A stretch of 64,000 nt of DNA from Paralithodes platypus (lineage: Eukaryota; Arthropoda; Malacostraca; Decapoda; Lithodidae). Below, piece after piece: positions 22,460 through 34,013 of the stretch. The translations under genes were made by a program, and so were the position numbers. Positions within the stretch are counted from its first letter, which is position 1. Each line of letters begins with the position of its first letter. Location: positions 31,351,684 to 31,415,683 of the forward strand of contig CM064580.1 in assembly GCA_032716605.1 (NCBI GenBank). Direction: 5' to 3'. Under the pieces are notes generated by a model. It had not been told where the DNA came from and did not search any database. It saw only the letters and a program-made list of their open reading frames with translations.

Positions 22460-25400
22460 TGTTACGACCGGGGCTACGAATAAAACAAGGGTACTTAATG
22501 ACTGGACTAGTAATAGGGCACTATGCAACAACGGTACGCTAGATCCAAACCCTCGAACTGATATGCCGGCGAACAAAACACCTATACCCTCCAGAGTTAA
22601 TCTGCGATAGCGGGGTATCCTTAACTGGGCATAAATGTACTCTACTACAGGCTAACCCACACTGGTATAGCCTGATAACAAACAAGATGCAAGTTACGTT
22701 AAAATGCATAACAAGGAATCTATGGAAAGATCAATTAAATCACTGCAAGAATTAATACAATAAAAAGATGCTTCAATACAGTTACTCTAAACAACAATAA
22801 ACTTTTGTGACGCCTCCCGGCGTTAGCAGAATGGTTGCGTGGGGCATTGCAGCTCGCTAGCGCTCGCCAGGATGGGGGGATGGGCTACAGTTGTCCTAGA
22901 ATGATCTGCTTTATTTCGTTAGTGTCGTGTTGCCACAGACAGTCTAGAAGTGATCTTTGTTTTGGTCTGTGACCGCGCCTTATATTTTATATTCACTATA
23001 ATATAAATGTTGCTTGTGTGGGAAGCGAGCGAGAGAGGGTGAGGGAGTACACCTGGCAGCAGGGGAGCTGTGGCCCGGCTCGCTTGGGCGCTGACGGCGT
23101 TGGCGGCCGGGTGGTCAACTAGTCCCTGCCCATCGCGGCCGCGTGTTCTTTACCAGCTCAGAGCTTGCCTGACACGCGTATCGTCTACATCCTTTGCAAT
23201 TCTGTCCCCCATACTCGCCACTTTGCATACTATTTCTCTCTCTCGACTTCTCCTTTCTCATTCTCTAATCTTTATTAAACTCAACATCCCTTCTGGTTTC
23301 AGCATAGACGTTCACCGTCGGCCAGTTGTATTGTACGCGAAGCTCTCGGATATTTCCATGTATTAGGCTTTAATGAGGTTTGGAGAGACGGACTTTTCCG
23401 TGTGTGTCCTCTCTCGGGAAGGTTGTAGACCGGTATATGTCTCCCTGGCAAGGTGTTGAGTGATTCTGCTGGGTTATTTAAAGCTAGACTGGGGGTAAGG
23501 TTACTGTGTCGTTGTCTCCGATGTGTGCAGTGTTAGCTAAGCCCTGCACGACATCGACAGGTACTGTGGGAGCCTAAGTTGTCTTCGGGTGGGTTTACTT
23601 TGTGAGCACAGCGCTGTGGTGTGAGAGGGCCATAGCCTATCCCTCACAACATAGTGCTGCCTCTTTGTGTTGACTTCTGAGGGATCGCCAGGATAGAACT
23701 AGGTACTAGAGACCTAGATTTATCAAGAGAGCATCCCCGTCATATAACGTAATCTTCATTATACCACCTTCGGACAACATTAGGCTACGAGCCGCATGCT
23801 CACCCATTGTTGCCCTGCCTTGATACCCCAGCTAGACTTTATTAACTGAGCAGACACTGGTTAGAGATAAGCCCCCATTATTATATGTATGCAACATTAT
23901 TATTCACTGCACTTTGAGCCGAGGTTGTTGTTGAGTTGCACAACCCGAGTAGGCTGTTGCGTTGTGTCACGAAGCATTTCTTTAGTTGTCGAGCATTACT
24001 ACCTTTGCGCAGTCTTTATTATTCGCCTGCCTATTATTACTATATGTCCTAGCATTTATTGTGACCCGTATTCTGCATTATAATTGTTCAAGATTCTTTA
24101 CGAACATCTTCCCAGCATCAGACTTATTTCAGAAGTTTCCAGTTGATGTTGCAGGACTAGCATTGCACTTTCTTTAATACAGGAGTGCCAGTTATTTGAG
24201 TATCTACCGTAACGTTAATTAATCACGTTAACTATCTTTTCTTTGTGTAACCTAATCGAGTAATCTTTTACTGTTTGAGAATAGGCTGTTTCATTGAGCG
24301 TCAGCCTAGTGTGTGTGCACCAGTTACCGAGTCATAGGATACCTCGTTGTCCAGGCACGACTCTGGGCGGTAAATGGTGTTTTATTTTCCAGTGTTTAAG
24401 GCAGGGGTTGGATCTAGTGTTACCGTTGTTGCATTTTGCCATTATCTAGTCCAATGTTGAAGAGCCCTGTGTCTTTGAGAACCTGGATCGTAACACTCTC
24501 CACTCCTATCTGAAAGAAAGTGAAGTATAGTCCTACAGCATAGACCTGGAAACTTCTGAAGAAAGTCTGATGCTCATAAGATGCTCGTATCTTAAACTAT
24601 ATAAAGGCAGGAGGCAGGACACCACACGTGTAAATCGAATACACTAAAATATAGGACATATAATATTAACTGACACGAGAATACTATAAATACGCAACGG
24701 TAGCAATGCTTGACACTAAAAGAAGTACTTCCTCATCAACGAAACAGTCTGCTATGGTTGTGCGGCTCAACAACAACGTAGACTAAGAAATGCTGTGAAT
24801 AATAATGCGTACATATCAAAGAGCTTATATTAAATACTAACAAGTGTCTACTCGATTAATAATGTCTAGCTGGGATACTCTAGGTAAGGAACTGGGGTTG
24901 AGCAAGACAGGCTCGTAGCCTAGCGATGTCCTTAAGACTGCATCCTTTAAGTTACGTTAATTGACTAAGGTGCTCTCTTGATAGATCCAGATCACAAGTA
25001 TCTGGTTCTATCCTGGCGACCCTCTAAAGACAAGCAAAGAGGCAGCAAAGTGTGGAACTGGAACAGGCCAAAACCCTCAGTCAACACAATGCTGCACTCG
25101 CGAAGGACGCAACAGAAAAGACAACCCAAGCTACCACAGGACCGATCGAAGTCGTGTAGGTATAAGCAAACCGTACACACATCGGAGACAACGACTACAG
25201 TTACCTTATCCCAGTCTAGCATTAAATAAAAGAGCAGAAACACTAAATCAATAATGGAGACACACAAAGTTCTTAACCTATACTAACTAAGAACCCTCAA
25301 ACCTATTCTAAGTACATGTAAATATCTCTGAGGACGGCGCATGCAATACAATGGTTGGCTATGAAACCGTATGAAGAACCCAAGGGGATAAGTAATTGAA

Positions 25401-25938
25401 TAAAGGCGAGAAGTAATGGAAAAGAAGAAGTTCAGAGAGGGAAACAGTGATAAAGGTGGTGATCGGGGGAGAGTATGCAAAGGGATGTTGGAAGCACGCG
25501 CGCCAAGCCTGTCCTGACGAGGACAGCTCCTGGGGAGCCTCATGGAGGAGGCAAGTTACACAGGAGCCCGCAAAGGCGCGATGGTCGGTCAATCACGGGC
25601 CGATACGTCACAAGACAGCAGGTGTCACGTGACACAGCCAGCCACGCCGGCCAATGGCGAGCGAGAGGCAGGAATGCACCCGTGACTCAGACACTTACTG
25701 CCTTCTCGCTCTGAAAGTCTTTCTCATTCCCACGCTGGTACTATTATCACTACTGTTGATATAAAATATAACCCGTTGTCACAGACGAAAACAAAGACCA
25801 CCACTGGACTGACTGTGACAATGCGATTACTAGGAAAGAAAGAACAACATTCTCGGATAACTGTAGCCCATTTCGATGTCCCTGGCGAGCGCTAGTGGCT
25901 ACCGAGAGGCGATTCTGCCATCGCTGGTAGACATCACA
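22460..25938 (-). repeat. Gypsy-2 3' LTR, interrupted
   Basis: On the plus strand it starts TGTTACGACCGGGGCTACG and ends ACATCACA, matching the LTR at 32139-33925 along its length. It is interrupted at 22806-24495 by an unrelated solo LTR. Short ORFs shared by the two LTRs (for example 24978-25229 and 32963-33214) exist only because the LTRs are copies of each other. Next to it, the internal sequence reads TTGGGCGGGG on the minus strand and may be the polypurine tract. Confidence 0.85.
22806..24495 (+). mobile_element. Solo LTR inserted in the gypsy-2 3' LTR
   Basis: The 1690-bp insert starts TGTGACGCC and ends GATCGTAACA. The uninterrupted LTR at 32.48 kb shows the empty site AATAAACTCTCCACTCC, so the boundaries are well fixed. 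The 4-bp duplication is CTTT (22802-22805) against CTCT (24496-24499), with one later mutation. It belongs to the same family as 6236-8509. No internal region remains. Confidence 0.85.
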
Positions 25939-26322
25939 CCCCGCCCAAGATATGGGATGCTCAACATTAGGTGAGCACCATATCTGACAAGGCAGAATGC
26001 TGACAAGACCCGCCACACCTAGCCACTCCACCAGAAATGAAATGCAAAGCTCAATCTTAAATAAAACAATATATTAGCATAAAGAAAATCTAACAACCCC
26101 TCCCCACCACAATAGTATAATTTAGCCTGGTATGCTCCCTGAGCGAGCTTCACAGAGCCCAGCCTACTAAGTGAAAGACAGGTTCAAGTTAGGACTTTAG
26201 CTATAACATTGGCAACTTACAATTAACTATTAAAAAGAAAGAGTTTTTATGTGATTTTTGTATTTAATTTTAATGTTGTTTTTGACGGCTGCTCTACAGG
26301 GGCAAGCCTGGTTTTTCTCCAC

Positions 26323-27636
26323 TCAAACACACACTGACTGAACGGCGAGGGTGCTCCTTAAGACATTCCCTCCCGTGACAAAACAATCAGCCACAACATT
26401 ATCAGTGCCCTTAACATGCCATACATCCAACTTGTGTTCCGGCAGCAAAATAACACCTGACACTGATAAACTGCCCAGTTCATCACAAGACTGGCACTTT
26501 TCTTCGCTCTCTCCGGCAACGGGGCCTGCCAATAACTTTTCACTAGTTCTACCTTCGTGATGAGCGAGGCAGCCCCGATGCGGTCTATGGTGTCGTCAAC
26601 TCTGGGTAATGGATAGGCGTCTGTCAGGGATAATGCACCCACACTCTTGCAGTCAACATACACACGGATCTTGCCACTTATCACATGTTGCAAAGTTACT
26701 GGCAACGACCACTCACGATATCCCTTATCCCTCAGACCCTTTTTCCACACGTAGTCTAGCTCTGCTTTCACGACAGACTGTTGGGCAGGATTTATACAGT
26801 AGGGAACTAACTTGAGCCTTGCACTGTCTCCACCCTCCATGTCGGATTCTACCCCGTACATCAGGCCTGGAGAGGCAACAAACATGCGGATGTACTGCCA
26901 CAGCCTAGTAAACAACTTCGCTTGGCGCTCAGGAACAAGAGGTTGCAACTTATCTCGAAGAACAACATGCCTAGTGCCCTCCCACAACCCAGCCGAGACC
27001 ACAGCTTCTAAACTATAGTCTCCCTCCTTCTCCACCTTCGTCCCTAGAACAGCCAGGTCATGAGAGGGACAATCAGTACCACCTGTGCAGTCACTCCCAT
27101 AGTTCATAATTGCTAAGGCTTCCCTGCCGATACCGTACATGCGCACCCCCGCATTCCTTGCGACTACATCTGCCTGCGCAGCATCACCGCCTTCAGCGAC
27201 ATGGCCAGATACAGTCGGTCTATGGTAGGGCTGTTTCATATTACTAGAGCAGCATTGGGAGGCTATGCGACGACCGGGCACATCCACTCCACAGCCAACC
27301 TCACCAATCTGCTCAATGTCCTCATTCTGACCACCACCCTTGGCAGCCATGGGTCGACCCTGACCTGACAAAAGCCTCGTCGCCCACCTTGAACCACTGA
27401 AACAACGAGGCCAACGTCTGATTAACACTCAAGTGACCTGCCAGCGGAACCTCGTGCACCGCATGAGTTGTGAGGCCTGGGTGCTCGGCACAAACAGTGG
27501 GGTATGAACCGAGCAGGTGCTGGACCGCTGCACACTGCTGCTCAGGCAGGTGCTCTAGCGCTTCCACAGCCACCTGACTCGTGTCCCCCGCCCACTGCTC
27601 CGCCGAGACATGACAATCCCAACTCTCCTCCACCTA
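26323..27636 (-). pseudogene. Gypsy-2 pol remnant: pre-RT, RT N-half, RNase H tail
   Basis: Read from 27636 down, the minus strand shows a pre-RT linker (HLLGSYPTVCAEHPGLTTHA) followed by AGHLSVNQTLASLFQWF. The latter resembles the zinc-binding start of integrase. A second linker follows (MFVASPGLM), then the N-half of a gypsy reverse transcriptase (INPAQQSVVKAELDY, EWSLPVTL, DAYPLPRVDDTIDRIG, ITKVELVKSYWQAPL). The reading then jumps to the end of RNase H (WHVKGTDNVVADC). The palm with the YLDD box and most of RNase H are missing. Frame changes near 27430 and 26530 confirm decay. No integrase DDE core is seen on either side of the RT. Confidence 0.75.
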
Positions 27637-29450
27637 ATTCTCTTTCTAATTTACATCAACGACATAGATGAGGGTCTCACCTGTACAATCTCAAAATTTG
27701 CTGACGATACAAAAATTGCAAATAGCGTACTCTCAAAAGAACAAGTTGACGATATGCAACACAATCTAGATAAATTGTCATGTTGGGCCCAAATTTGGCA
27801 AATGAGTTTCAATGCGGATAAATGTAAAGTACTACATATCGGATACCTAAATGAGAAAGCAAACTATTCGATGATGGCACTCAGCTTAAGAATGTAAACA
27901 GAGAAACCGATCTGGGAGTAACAATATTGAGTAACCTAAAACCGAGTCAACAATGTTCAGAAGTTGTTAAGAAGGCAAACAAATAATTGGCTTTATAGGC
28001 AGGTCATTTGAGCATAAATCCAAAGAAGTTATCCTAACCCTTTACAATTCCTTAGTCCGCCCTCTTCTGGAATACTGCGTTCAATCCTGGTGCCCTTATT
28101 ACCAAAAGATATAAACAAGCTAGAACGAGTTCAACGTAGAGTTACCAAAATGATACCTAGTCTAAAGAACAAACCATACGAAGAGCGTCTTAGAGAATTA
28201 AATCTATTTCCTTTAACCCAGCGCAGATTAAGAGGTGACTTAATTCAAATGTTCAAAATCATCAAAGGCATCGACAATATGAACTGTAGTAAGTACTTCA
28301 CTATCGACCAATCTAATTACACGCGGGGAAACGGTTGCAAAATTATTGGTAAATCTTTTAACTCACACGAATCTAAGAATTTCTTCTTCAATCGAGTTGT
28401 CAACTTGTGGAATGGACTTCCCCGAGACGTTATATACTGCAGCACCGTTGATTCATTTAACCCGTTGAGACCCAGCGTCGCACGTGTTGCGTCGGCAGTC
28501 TTTGATCACCAACTCCCAGCGACGCATCACGTGCGTCCGACATATAAAAAACACTTACGTGGCTCGTAAGGTAGGAAATGGCGGGAGAATAGGAGGGGGC
28601 GGTACCGTAGTGTGTGGGGGAGCCGGGCCAGTAGGTGTGAGCGGGCCGAGACAGCCGCGCGGCTGGTGGTGGTGGGCTTAGTGGGGATAGTTTACACCCC
28701 TAGTTTACCGCCACTTTGAACCTTCATTACTCCGGTCGTATGGGAGCTAGAGGCTTGAGATTTATGTGAGATACTCCTTAGGATGTATGCCGTACAATGC
28801 CATACTCAGTTTTTACCCTAGTGCTCCCGGGCGGGTGGTCATGCGGGGGACACGAACTATTGAACCCCCCCCCCCCCACCCCCCAAATGACCGAAATGAG
28901 TTTTTCTTTATGTGTGTGTTCATTTCTCACCATTCTCTTCCATTTTGGTTCAACACATTTTTTTGAGGCTCCCCCCCCCCCCCCCCCGCCGGTGGGGGGC
29001 ACCGGCCCCCCCCCCCCCCAAAAAAAAATGTCAGAGGTGATTTTTTTTGTTTTTTTTTTCATTTCTCATCCTTGTCTTCCATTTTAGCAAACAAAAAAAA
29101 TAAGTGAAAATGGCTTGGGACTGGGGTGAACAAAATATTATAACTAGCCGGGGCTCCACGGGTTAAACTCCGCTTAGACAAATATCTCGCATCAAACCCG
29201 CGACTGACTGCGTTTGTAAATGAATAACTTTATTTTATCCCCCCCTCAGTTACTAACCCATCTGTCCCCTACTAACTTCCTAATCCTGCCACGGACATTA
29301 GTTCTAGGGCAGTAGTTCCCTTTCCAATGTTCCCTTACCCACTTTAAACCACTGTTTAGACACTTGATCCTCAGTGTTTTGGAGGACAAGCAGCCTAGAA
29401 GGGTCACTAGACCTGTTGTTGATTGATTTCCTTTGTACTCCTTTGTACCT
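27637..29450 (+). pseudogene. CR1-like LINE (family A, copy 3) inside gypsy-2 pol
   Basis: A 5'-truncated copy begins in the palm with LIYINDIDEGLTC, FADDTKIANSVL and NADKCKVLHIGY. After frame shifts it continues as KLERVQRRVTKMIPSLKNKPYEER, CSKYFTIDQSNYT, RVVNLWNGLP and DSF. The MITE at 28457-29166 interrupts it there, and it resumes as KLRLDKYLASNPRL and the 3' untranslated end. It lies in the opposite strand to the gypsy-2 polyprotein. A 16-bp match, CAACTCTCCTCCACCT, occurs left of the insert (27619) and again at 29600; it could be a duplication or chance. Confidence 0.8.
28457..29166. mobile_element. TTAA-flanked MITE (family B) in CR1 copy 3
   Basis: The left end is TTAACCCGTTGAGACCCAGC and the complement of the right end is TTAACCCGTGGAGCCCCGGC, with TTAA at both edges (28457-28460, 29163-29166). 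Deleting the element with one TTAA restores the CR1 codons for DSFKLRLDKYL. The same family, in reverse orientation, is at 36799-37239. The interior has several C and G runs and no ORF with a recognisable domain. The TTAA specificity implies a piggyBac-type transposase acting in trans. Confidence 0.85.
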
Positions 29451-30441
29451 GTGCCCCACTGCCCCCCTCTCCTTCTCCACCTTGGCCGCTGCAGACCAAC
29501 ACAGGGACAGTAGGCTGCTCAGGTGGTTGCCTCACAAACTCCTTCGCCAGGTTCACATGAAATGTTTCCCTGTCCTCGAGTTCAATAGCTCCGTTCCCAC
29601 AACTCTCCTCCACCTGGGAACTACTCTGTCGTGGAGTGCCATCACGCCCTACCATGCCACTAGGGGGGATAGGTTCGGGGGCCACTCCGGAGCTCATCTT
29701 TGGAGCTAATACTGAGTCGCCAAGAAGAGCCGCTGGATCAAAACTCACAAAACTTCTCCCAACTTTAGCATTCTCCTTCCGACCGTTCCTTCGCTGGTCT
29801 AGAGACTGAGGAATAGGCTGTGGCACCTTAGATGCACAAGATCGGGTGACAACACACGCCATCTGCTGTAATTGACACCTCTCGACCAACTCCTGCCCCT
29901 CCCTACTCACGTCGGCCGCCCTCTCGGCAACGACTAAGGGTGGAACCTCAGAAGTAGGCACCGTAAAGTCGTTGCCGAGAAGAAGGTCGACGCCCTCTAC
30001 TGGCAGTTTCTCTAAGATTCCAACATCTATCTCTCGTGTCACACCATCAACCTCCAGCTCCACTCGAACCAACGGGTATGACCGTCTAGCATTAATATCC
30101 TGCACCACAACTACCCGTGCCGCGTTTATAGGTTGGCCTGTAAAGTTTTTCATCGGAGTCTGGGATGCACCTGTATCACGCAACAACTCCAACCCATGCT
30201 TGCAGCCAGCCCAACTCACGCAGCCACGCCCTCTATGGTCGCAAAAAGCATCGCGGACAGGTTTCGAGCCTTCCAGACACTCCTTCACTGGCTGTGCCCC
30301 CGCATCTGACATATCACCCCGGGTAAATGCAGAAGACCTCAGAGACACCCCAATGTTGCTAGCCAAAGACACGACTGCTATAGGTTGGTTACTAGGGCAA
30401 AAACGTGCAAAATGCCCCTTGTTATGACACTTAAAACACTC
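29450..30441 (-). pseudogene. Gypsy-2 zinc knuckle and aspartic protease
   Basis: On the minus strand a CX2CX4HX4C zinc knuckle (CFKC, HNKGH, ARFC; about 30400-30441) runs in frame into a retropepsin-like domain. The catalytic motif is DTGAS, and the C-terminal motif is LLGNDF about 60 residues later. The nucleocapsid-protease order is normal for Ty3/gypsy. The frame stays open to about 29407, where it meets antisense CR1 sequence, so the pol polyprotein is cut by that LINE. Beyond the protease the chain is acidic and glycine-rich, without a clear domain. Confidence 0.8.
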
Positions 30442-30665
30442 TACTTCACCCTTGGACTTCCCCTGAGGTGGGGAAGGGCCCAGACCTTTCTTAAACGGGA
30501 CGGTTTTTGGTTTGTGATCAAAATTAGTATCATTGCTCTTACTTTCGTTATTAAATGTTGCATCACTAACTCGGGGGGGGTGGAGTGTTGCGCCCCTTGT
30601 TAACTACATCGGTCCGTTGTGCAGACCCGCACCCACGAATCAGCGATACTCTCAGGTCAGCCAAC

Positions 30666-31855
30666 TCAGCTGCCTTTTGTAGAGTTTTTAGGTTGTTTCT
30701 CTTTGAGGTTCAAGGTCAGGTCGCCGCCTGTGCATTTAAAAAATTGCTCTAGAAGGAATAACTGCTCAAGCTCTTCGAACGTCGTCACCTTCTCTGACCT
30801 CAGCCAATTTCTCAAAGCATCAGACAGTTCCCGGGCATGTTCTAGAAAAGTGCACTCACGATCCTTCGTAACACCCCGAAACTTCAACCTATATGTCTCT
30901 GGTTGTAACTCGTACGCCCGCAAAACAGCTTCCTTCAATACCTCATAATCGATGCAAGACTCCAAGGGCAACGCATCATATGCCTTGAGTCCTTTGCCAA
31001 CCAACCTAGAGGAAACAAGGGCTGCCCACTTAACCTCGGGCCATTGGTGCTCCCGGCACTTCTTCTCAAAACGCAGGAAAAACTCGGTCACACCCGACTT
31101 GTCAAATGCAGGGACTAACTCAAGAAGGTGCGATAAAGACTGATCAAGACCTCGATTCCCAGAACCGAGACGCTGCCCTGTCGACTCCACCCGAGACTTC
31201 TCAAGCTCTATGTCTGCACAGTACTTCGTAGCCTCAACCTGAAGCTCAGCCTCACGTATGGCCTTTCTCTCCTCAGCCTGAATACGAGCCTCATGCTTTC
31301 GCTGCTCGAGCTCAGCCTCATACCTTCGTTGCTCGAGCTCGAGCTTCTGCTGGTTAAGTTTGGCGAGTTCGAGCTGAAACAACATCTCGGCAGACAAACC
31401 TTGAGGAGGGGGTGCTACTATCGGGGACCCACCTCGTGAATCACCTAGAGTCATACCCAACCGCCAGCGGGCATCGGCCTGCGGGAACGTACCCGAGGAG
31501 CCCGAGGGGGCGCCATGGTAGGAGTCGAGTGGAAGGGGGGCTGGGCCGAAGGTGCCCCAGCTCCCGCTCCACCCGAAGCCCCACACACCCCACCGAGCAC
31601 ACAGGTAACCAGCTCACCTCTCGACAAACCGCTACTACCGGGAAACCCTAAGACCGTGGCTACACACTGCAGTCCGTACCGGTCTAGCCCCGGCACACGA
31701 TCAGCTGACACAGGCTCCTCCAAAAATATCCGAGCATCCTCCTCATTGTTCACCACCCGAACGCCTCTTAACAACTCCACCTTCTCCACCTGCTCGCCTG
31801 CTTCCCGTACTGTGTCCACACTGTGCACTGATCCGTCGTTCGACATAGTGTCCAC
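30666..31855 (-). pseudogene. Gypsy-2 gag with SCAN-like region
   Basis: Gag starts at an ATG near 31855 (MDTMSNDGSVHS) and changes frame near 31500 into a 306-residue open segment ending at 30666. The N-terminus has LSRGELVTCVL, weakly SAP-like. A long charged coiled coil (about residues 65-140 of the second ORF, rich in EQRRYEAELEQRKHEA-type repeats) follows. Then comes an alpha-helical segment containing AYELQPETYRLKFRG and a Leu/Glu-rich end resembling the SCAN fold. That fold is known to derive from the gag capsid of Gmr1-like gypsy elements. Further shifts near 30664 and 30575, the latter at a G run, separate it from the zinc knuckle. Confidence 0.75.
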
Positions 31856-32042
31856 CGGAAATCCTGAATGTTTATAAAAAAAAAAGTACCTATACTCTCA
31901 TGTAGCACTATTCACTCAAAAAAATGCTTGAAGACAACTCAAGTGCTATACTACGTTGCCAAAAAAAAATCCAACGTGTCCAAAATATTCCTCAAAAAAC
32001 AAAAATCCTGCAATTATTTCTTAGTTCACTAAATCCTAGACT

Positions 32043-32138
32043 AAGGTCGCCATTTGTTATGACGACTAAGATAAGATACTAGGCAAGGTCGCCATTTGTT
32101 ATGACGACTAAGATAAGATACTAGGCAAGGTCGCCATT
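32043..32138 (-). repeat. 42-bp tandem repeats spanning the primer-binding site
   Basis: AAGGTCGCCATTTGTTATGA starts at 32043, 32085 and 32127, a 42-bp period. The third copy runs into the LTR start (TGTTATGACC at 32139). Each unit repeats the LTR-edge bases TGTTATGAC and the adjacent primer-binding-like TGGCGACC of the minus strand. It therefore looks like two extra copies of the LTR/PBS junction. Confidence 0.8.
32127..32137 (-). promoter_or_regulatory. Probable gypsy-2 primer-binding site
   Basis: Immediately after the 5' LTR end on the minus strand the sequence is AATGGCGACCTT. TGGCGACC-type starts are common primer-binding sites in gypsy elements. The tRNA cannot be assigned from this short match, and two upstream copies exist because of the 42-bp repeats. 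Confidence 0.5.
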
Positions 32139-33925
32139 TGTTATGACCGGGGCTACGAATAAAACAAGGGCACTTAATGATTGGACTAGTAATAGGGCAC
32201 TATGCAACAACGGTACGCTAGATCCAAACCCTCGAACTTATATGCCGGCGAACAAAACACCTATACCCTCCAGAGTTAATCTGCGATAGCGGGGTATCCT
32301 TAACTGGGAATAAATGTACTCTACTTCAGGCTAACCCACACTGGTATAGCCTGATAACAAACAAGATGCAAGTTACGTTAAAATGCATAAAAAGGAATTT
32401 ATGGAAAGATCAATTAAATCACTGCAAGAATTAATACAATAAAAATATTCTTCAATACAGTTACTCTAAACAACAATAAACTCTCCACTCCTATCTGAAA
32501 GAAAGTGAAGTATAGTCCTACAGCATAGACCTGGAAACTTCTGAAGAAAGTCTGATGCTCATAAGATACTCGTATCTTAAACTATATAAAGGCAGGAGGC
32601 AGGACACCACACGTGTAAATCGAATACACTAAAAGATAGGACATATAATGTTAACTGACACGAGAATGCTATAAATGTGCAATGGTAGCAATGCTCGACA
32701 CTAAAAGAAGTACTTCCTCATCAACGAAACAGTCTGCTATGGTTGTGCGGCTCAACAACAACCTAGACTAAGAAATGCTGTGAATAATAATGCGTACATA
32801 TCAAAGAGCTTATATTAAATACTAACAAGTGTCTACTCGATTAATAATGTCTAGCTGGGATACTCTAGGTAAGGAACTGGGGTTGAGCAAGACAGGCTCG
32901 TAACCTAGCGATGTCCTTAAGACTGCATCCTTTAAGTTACGTTAATTGACTAAGGTGCTCTCTTGATAGATCCAGATCACAAGTATCTGGTTCTATCCTG
33001 GCGACCCTCTAAAGACAAGCAAAGAGGCAGCAAAATGTGGAACTGGAACAGGCCAAAACCCTCAGTCAACACAATGCTGCACTCGCGAAGGACGCAACCG
33101 AAAAGACAACCCAGGCTACCACAGGACCGGTCGAAGTCGTGTAGGTATAAGCAAACCGTACACACATCTGAAACAACGACTACAGTTACCTTATCCCAGT
33201 CTAGCATTAAATAAAAGAGCAGAAACACTAAATCAATAATGGAGACACACAAAGTTCTTAACCTATACTAACTAAGAACCCTCAAACATATTCTAAGTAC
33301 ATGTAAATATCTCTGAGGACGGCACATGCAATACAATGGGCCGGCTATGAAAACCGTATGCAGAACCCAAGGGGATAAGTAATTGAATAAAGGCGAGAAG
33401 TAATGGAAAAGAAGAAGTTCAGAGAGAGAAACAGTGATAAAGGTGGTGATCAGGGGAGAGTATGCAAAGGGATGTTAGAAGCACGCGTGCCAAGCCTGTC
33501 CTGACGAGGACAGCTCCTGGGGAGCCTCATGGAGGAGGCAAGTTACACAGGAGCCCGCAAAGGCGCGATGGTCGGCCAATCACGGGCCGATACGTCACAA
33601 GACAGCAGGTGTCACGTGACACAGCCAGCCACGCCGGCCAATGGCGAGCGAGAGGCAGGAATGTACCCGTGACTCAGACACTTACTGCCTCCTCGCTCTG
33701 AAAGTCTTTCTCATTCCCACGCTGGTACTATTATCACTACTGTTGATATAAAATATAACCCGTTGTCACAGACGAAAACAAAGACCACCACTGGACTGTC
33801 TGTGACAATGCGATTACTAGGAAAGAAAGAACAACATTCTCGGATAACTGTAGCCCATTTCGATGTCCCTGGCGAGCGCTTGTGGCTAACGAGAAGCGAT
33901 TCTTCCAACGCTGGTAGACGTCACA
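32139..33925 (-). repeat. Gypsy-2 5' LTR
   Basis: The 1787-bp LTR begins TGTTATGACC and ends GACGTCACA on the plus strand. It gives the uninterrupted form of the LTR at 22460-25938. CCAC at 33926-33929 is the right target duplication. Confidence 0.85.
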
Positions 33926-34013
33926 CCACTGATTGGCAACTACACCAGTATTGCCAGCTAAGTCTGCGAGCCACTGAGCGAGGGTGGGTCAGCTGGAACT
34001 TTGACCAACTGTA

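Larger units (their letters stand above)
22460..33925 (-). mobile_element. Gypsy-2 LTR retrotransposon, full length with insertions
   Basis: Two long terminal repeats (22460-25938 and 32139-33925) bound an internal region that encodes gag and part of pol on the minus strand. The termini are TG...CA read on the minus strand. A 4-bp target duplication CCAC flanks the whole (22456-22459 and 33926-33929). The left LTR is about 1785 bp after its own insertion is removed, matching the 1787-bp right LTR. The two look nearly identical by eye, so insertion was recent. The gag has a SCAN-like segment, as described for Gmr1-like gypsy elements. The polymerase YLDD box and an integrase catalytic core are not found, so the copy is not autonomous. 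Confidence 0.85.
22201..34011. mobile_element. Tc1/mariner-like element, split by gypsy-2
   Basis: The two ends are inverted copies: the left starts CAGTTGGTCAAAGTTCCAGC and the right ends in its complement. The similarity extends about 75 bp inward. The flanking dinucleotide TA is duplicated (22199-22200 and 34012-34013), the hallmark of Tc1/mariner. Without the gypsy insertion the element would be only about 340 bp (22201-22459 plus 33930-34011), so it is a non-autonomous MITE without transposase. Removing it together with one TA rejoins the gypsy-1 integrase frame as LRYRIA. Confidence 0.8.

Noticed and set aside
24978..25229. 83-residue ORF conserved with 32963-33214
   Set aside because: Both copies are in the two LTRs of one element, so similarity follows from LTR identity, not from coding constraint.
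30666..31586. Host SCAN-domain zinc-finger gene
   Set aside because: It is followed by a gag zinc knuckle and a retropepsin between two LTRs, so it is retrotransposon gag.
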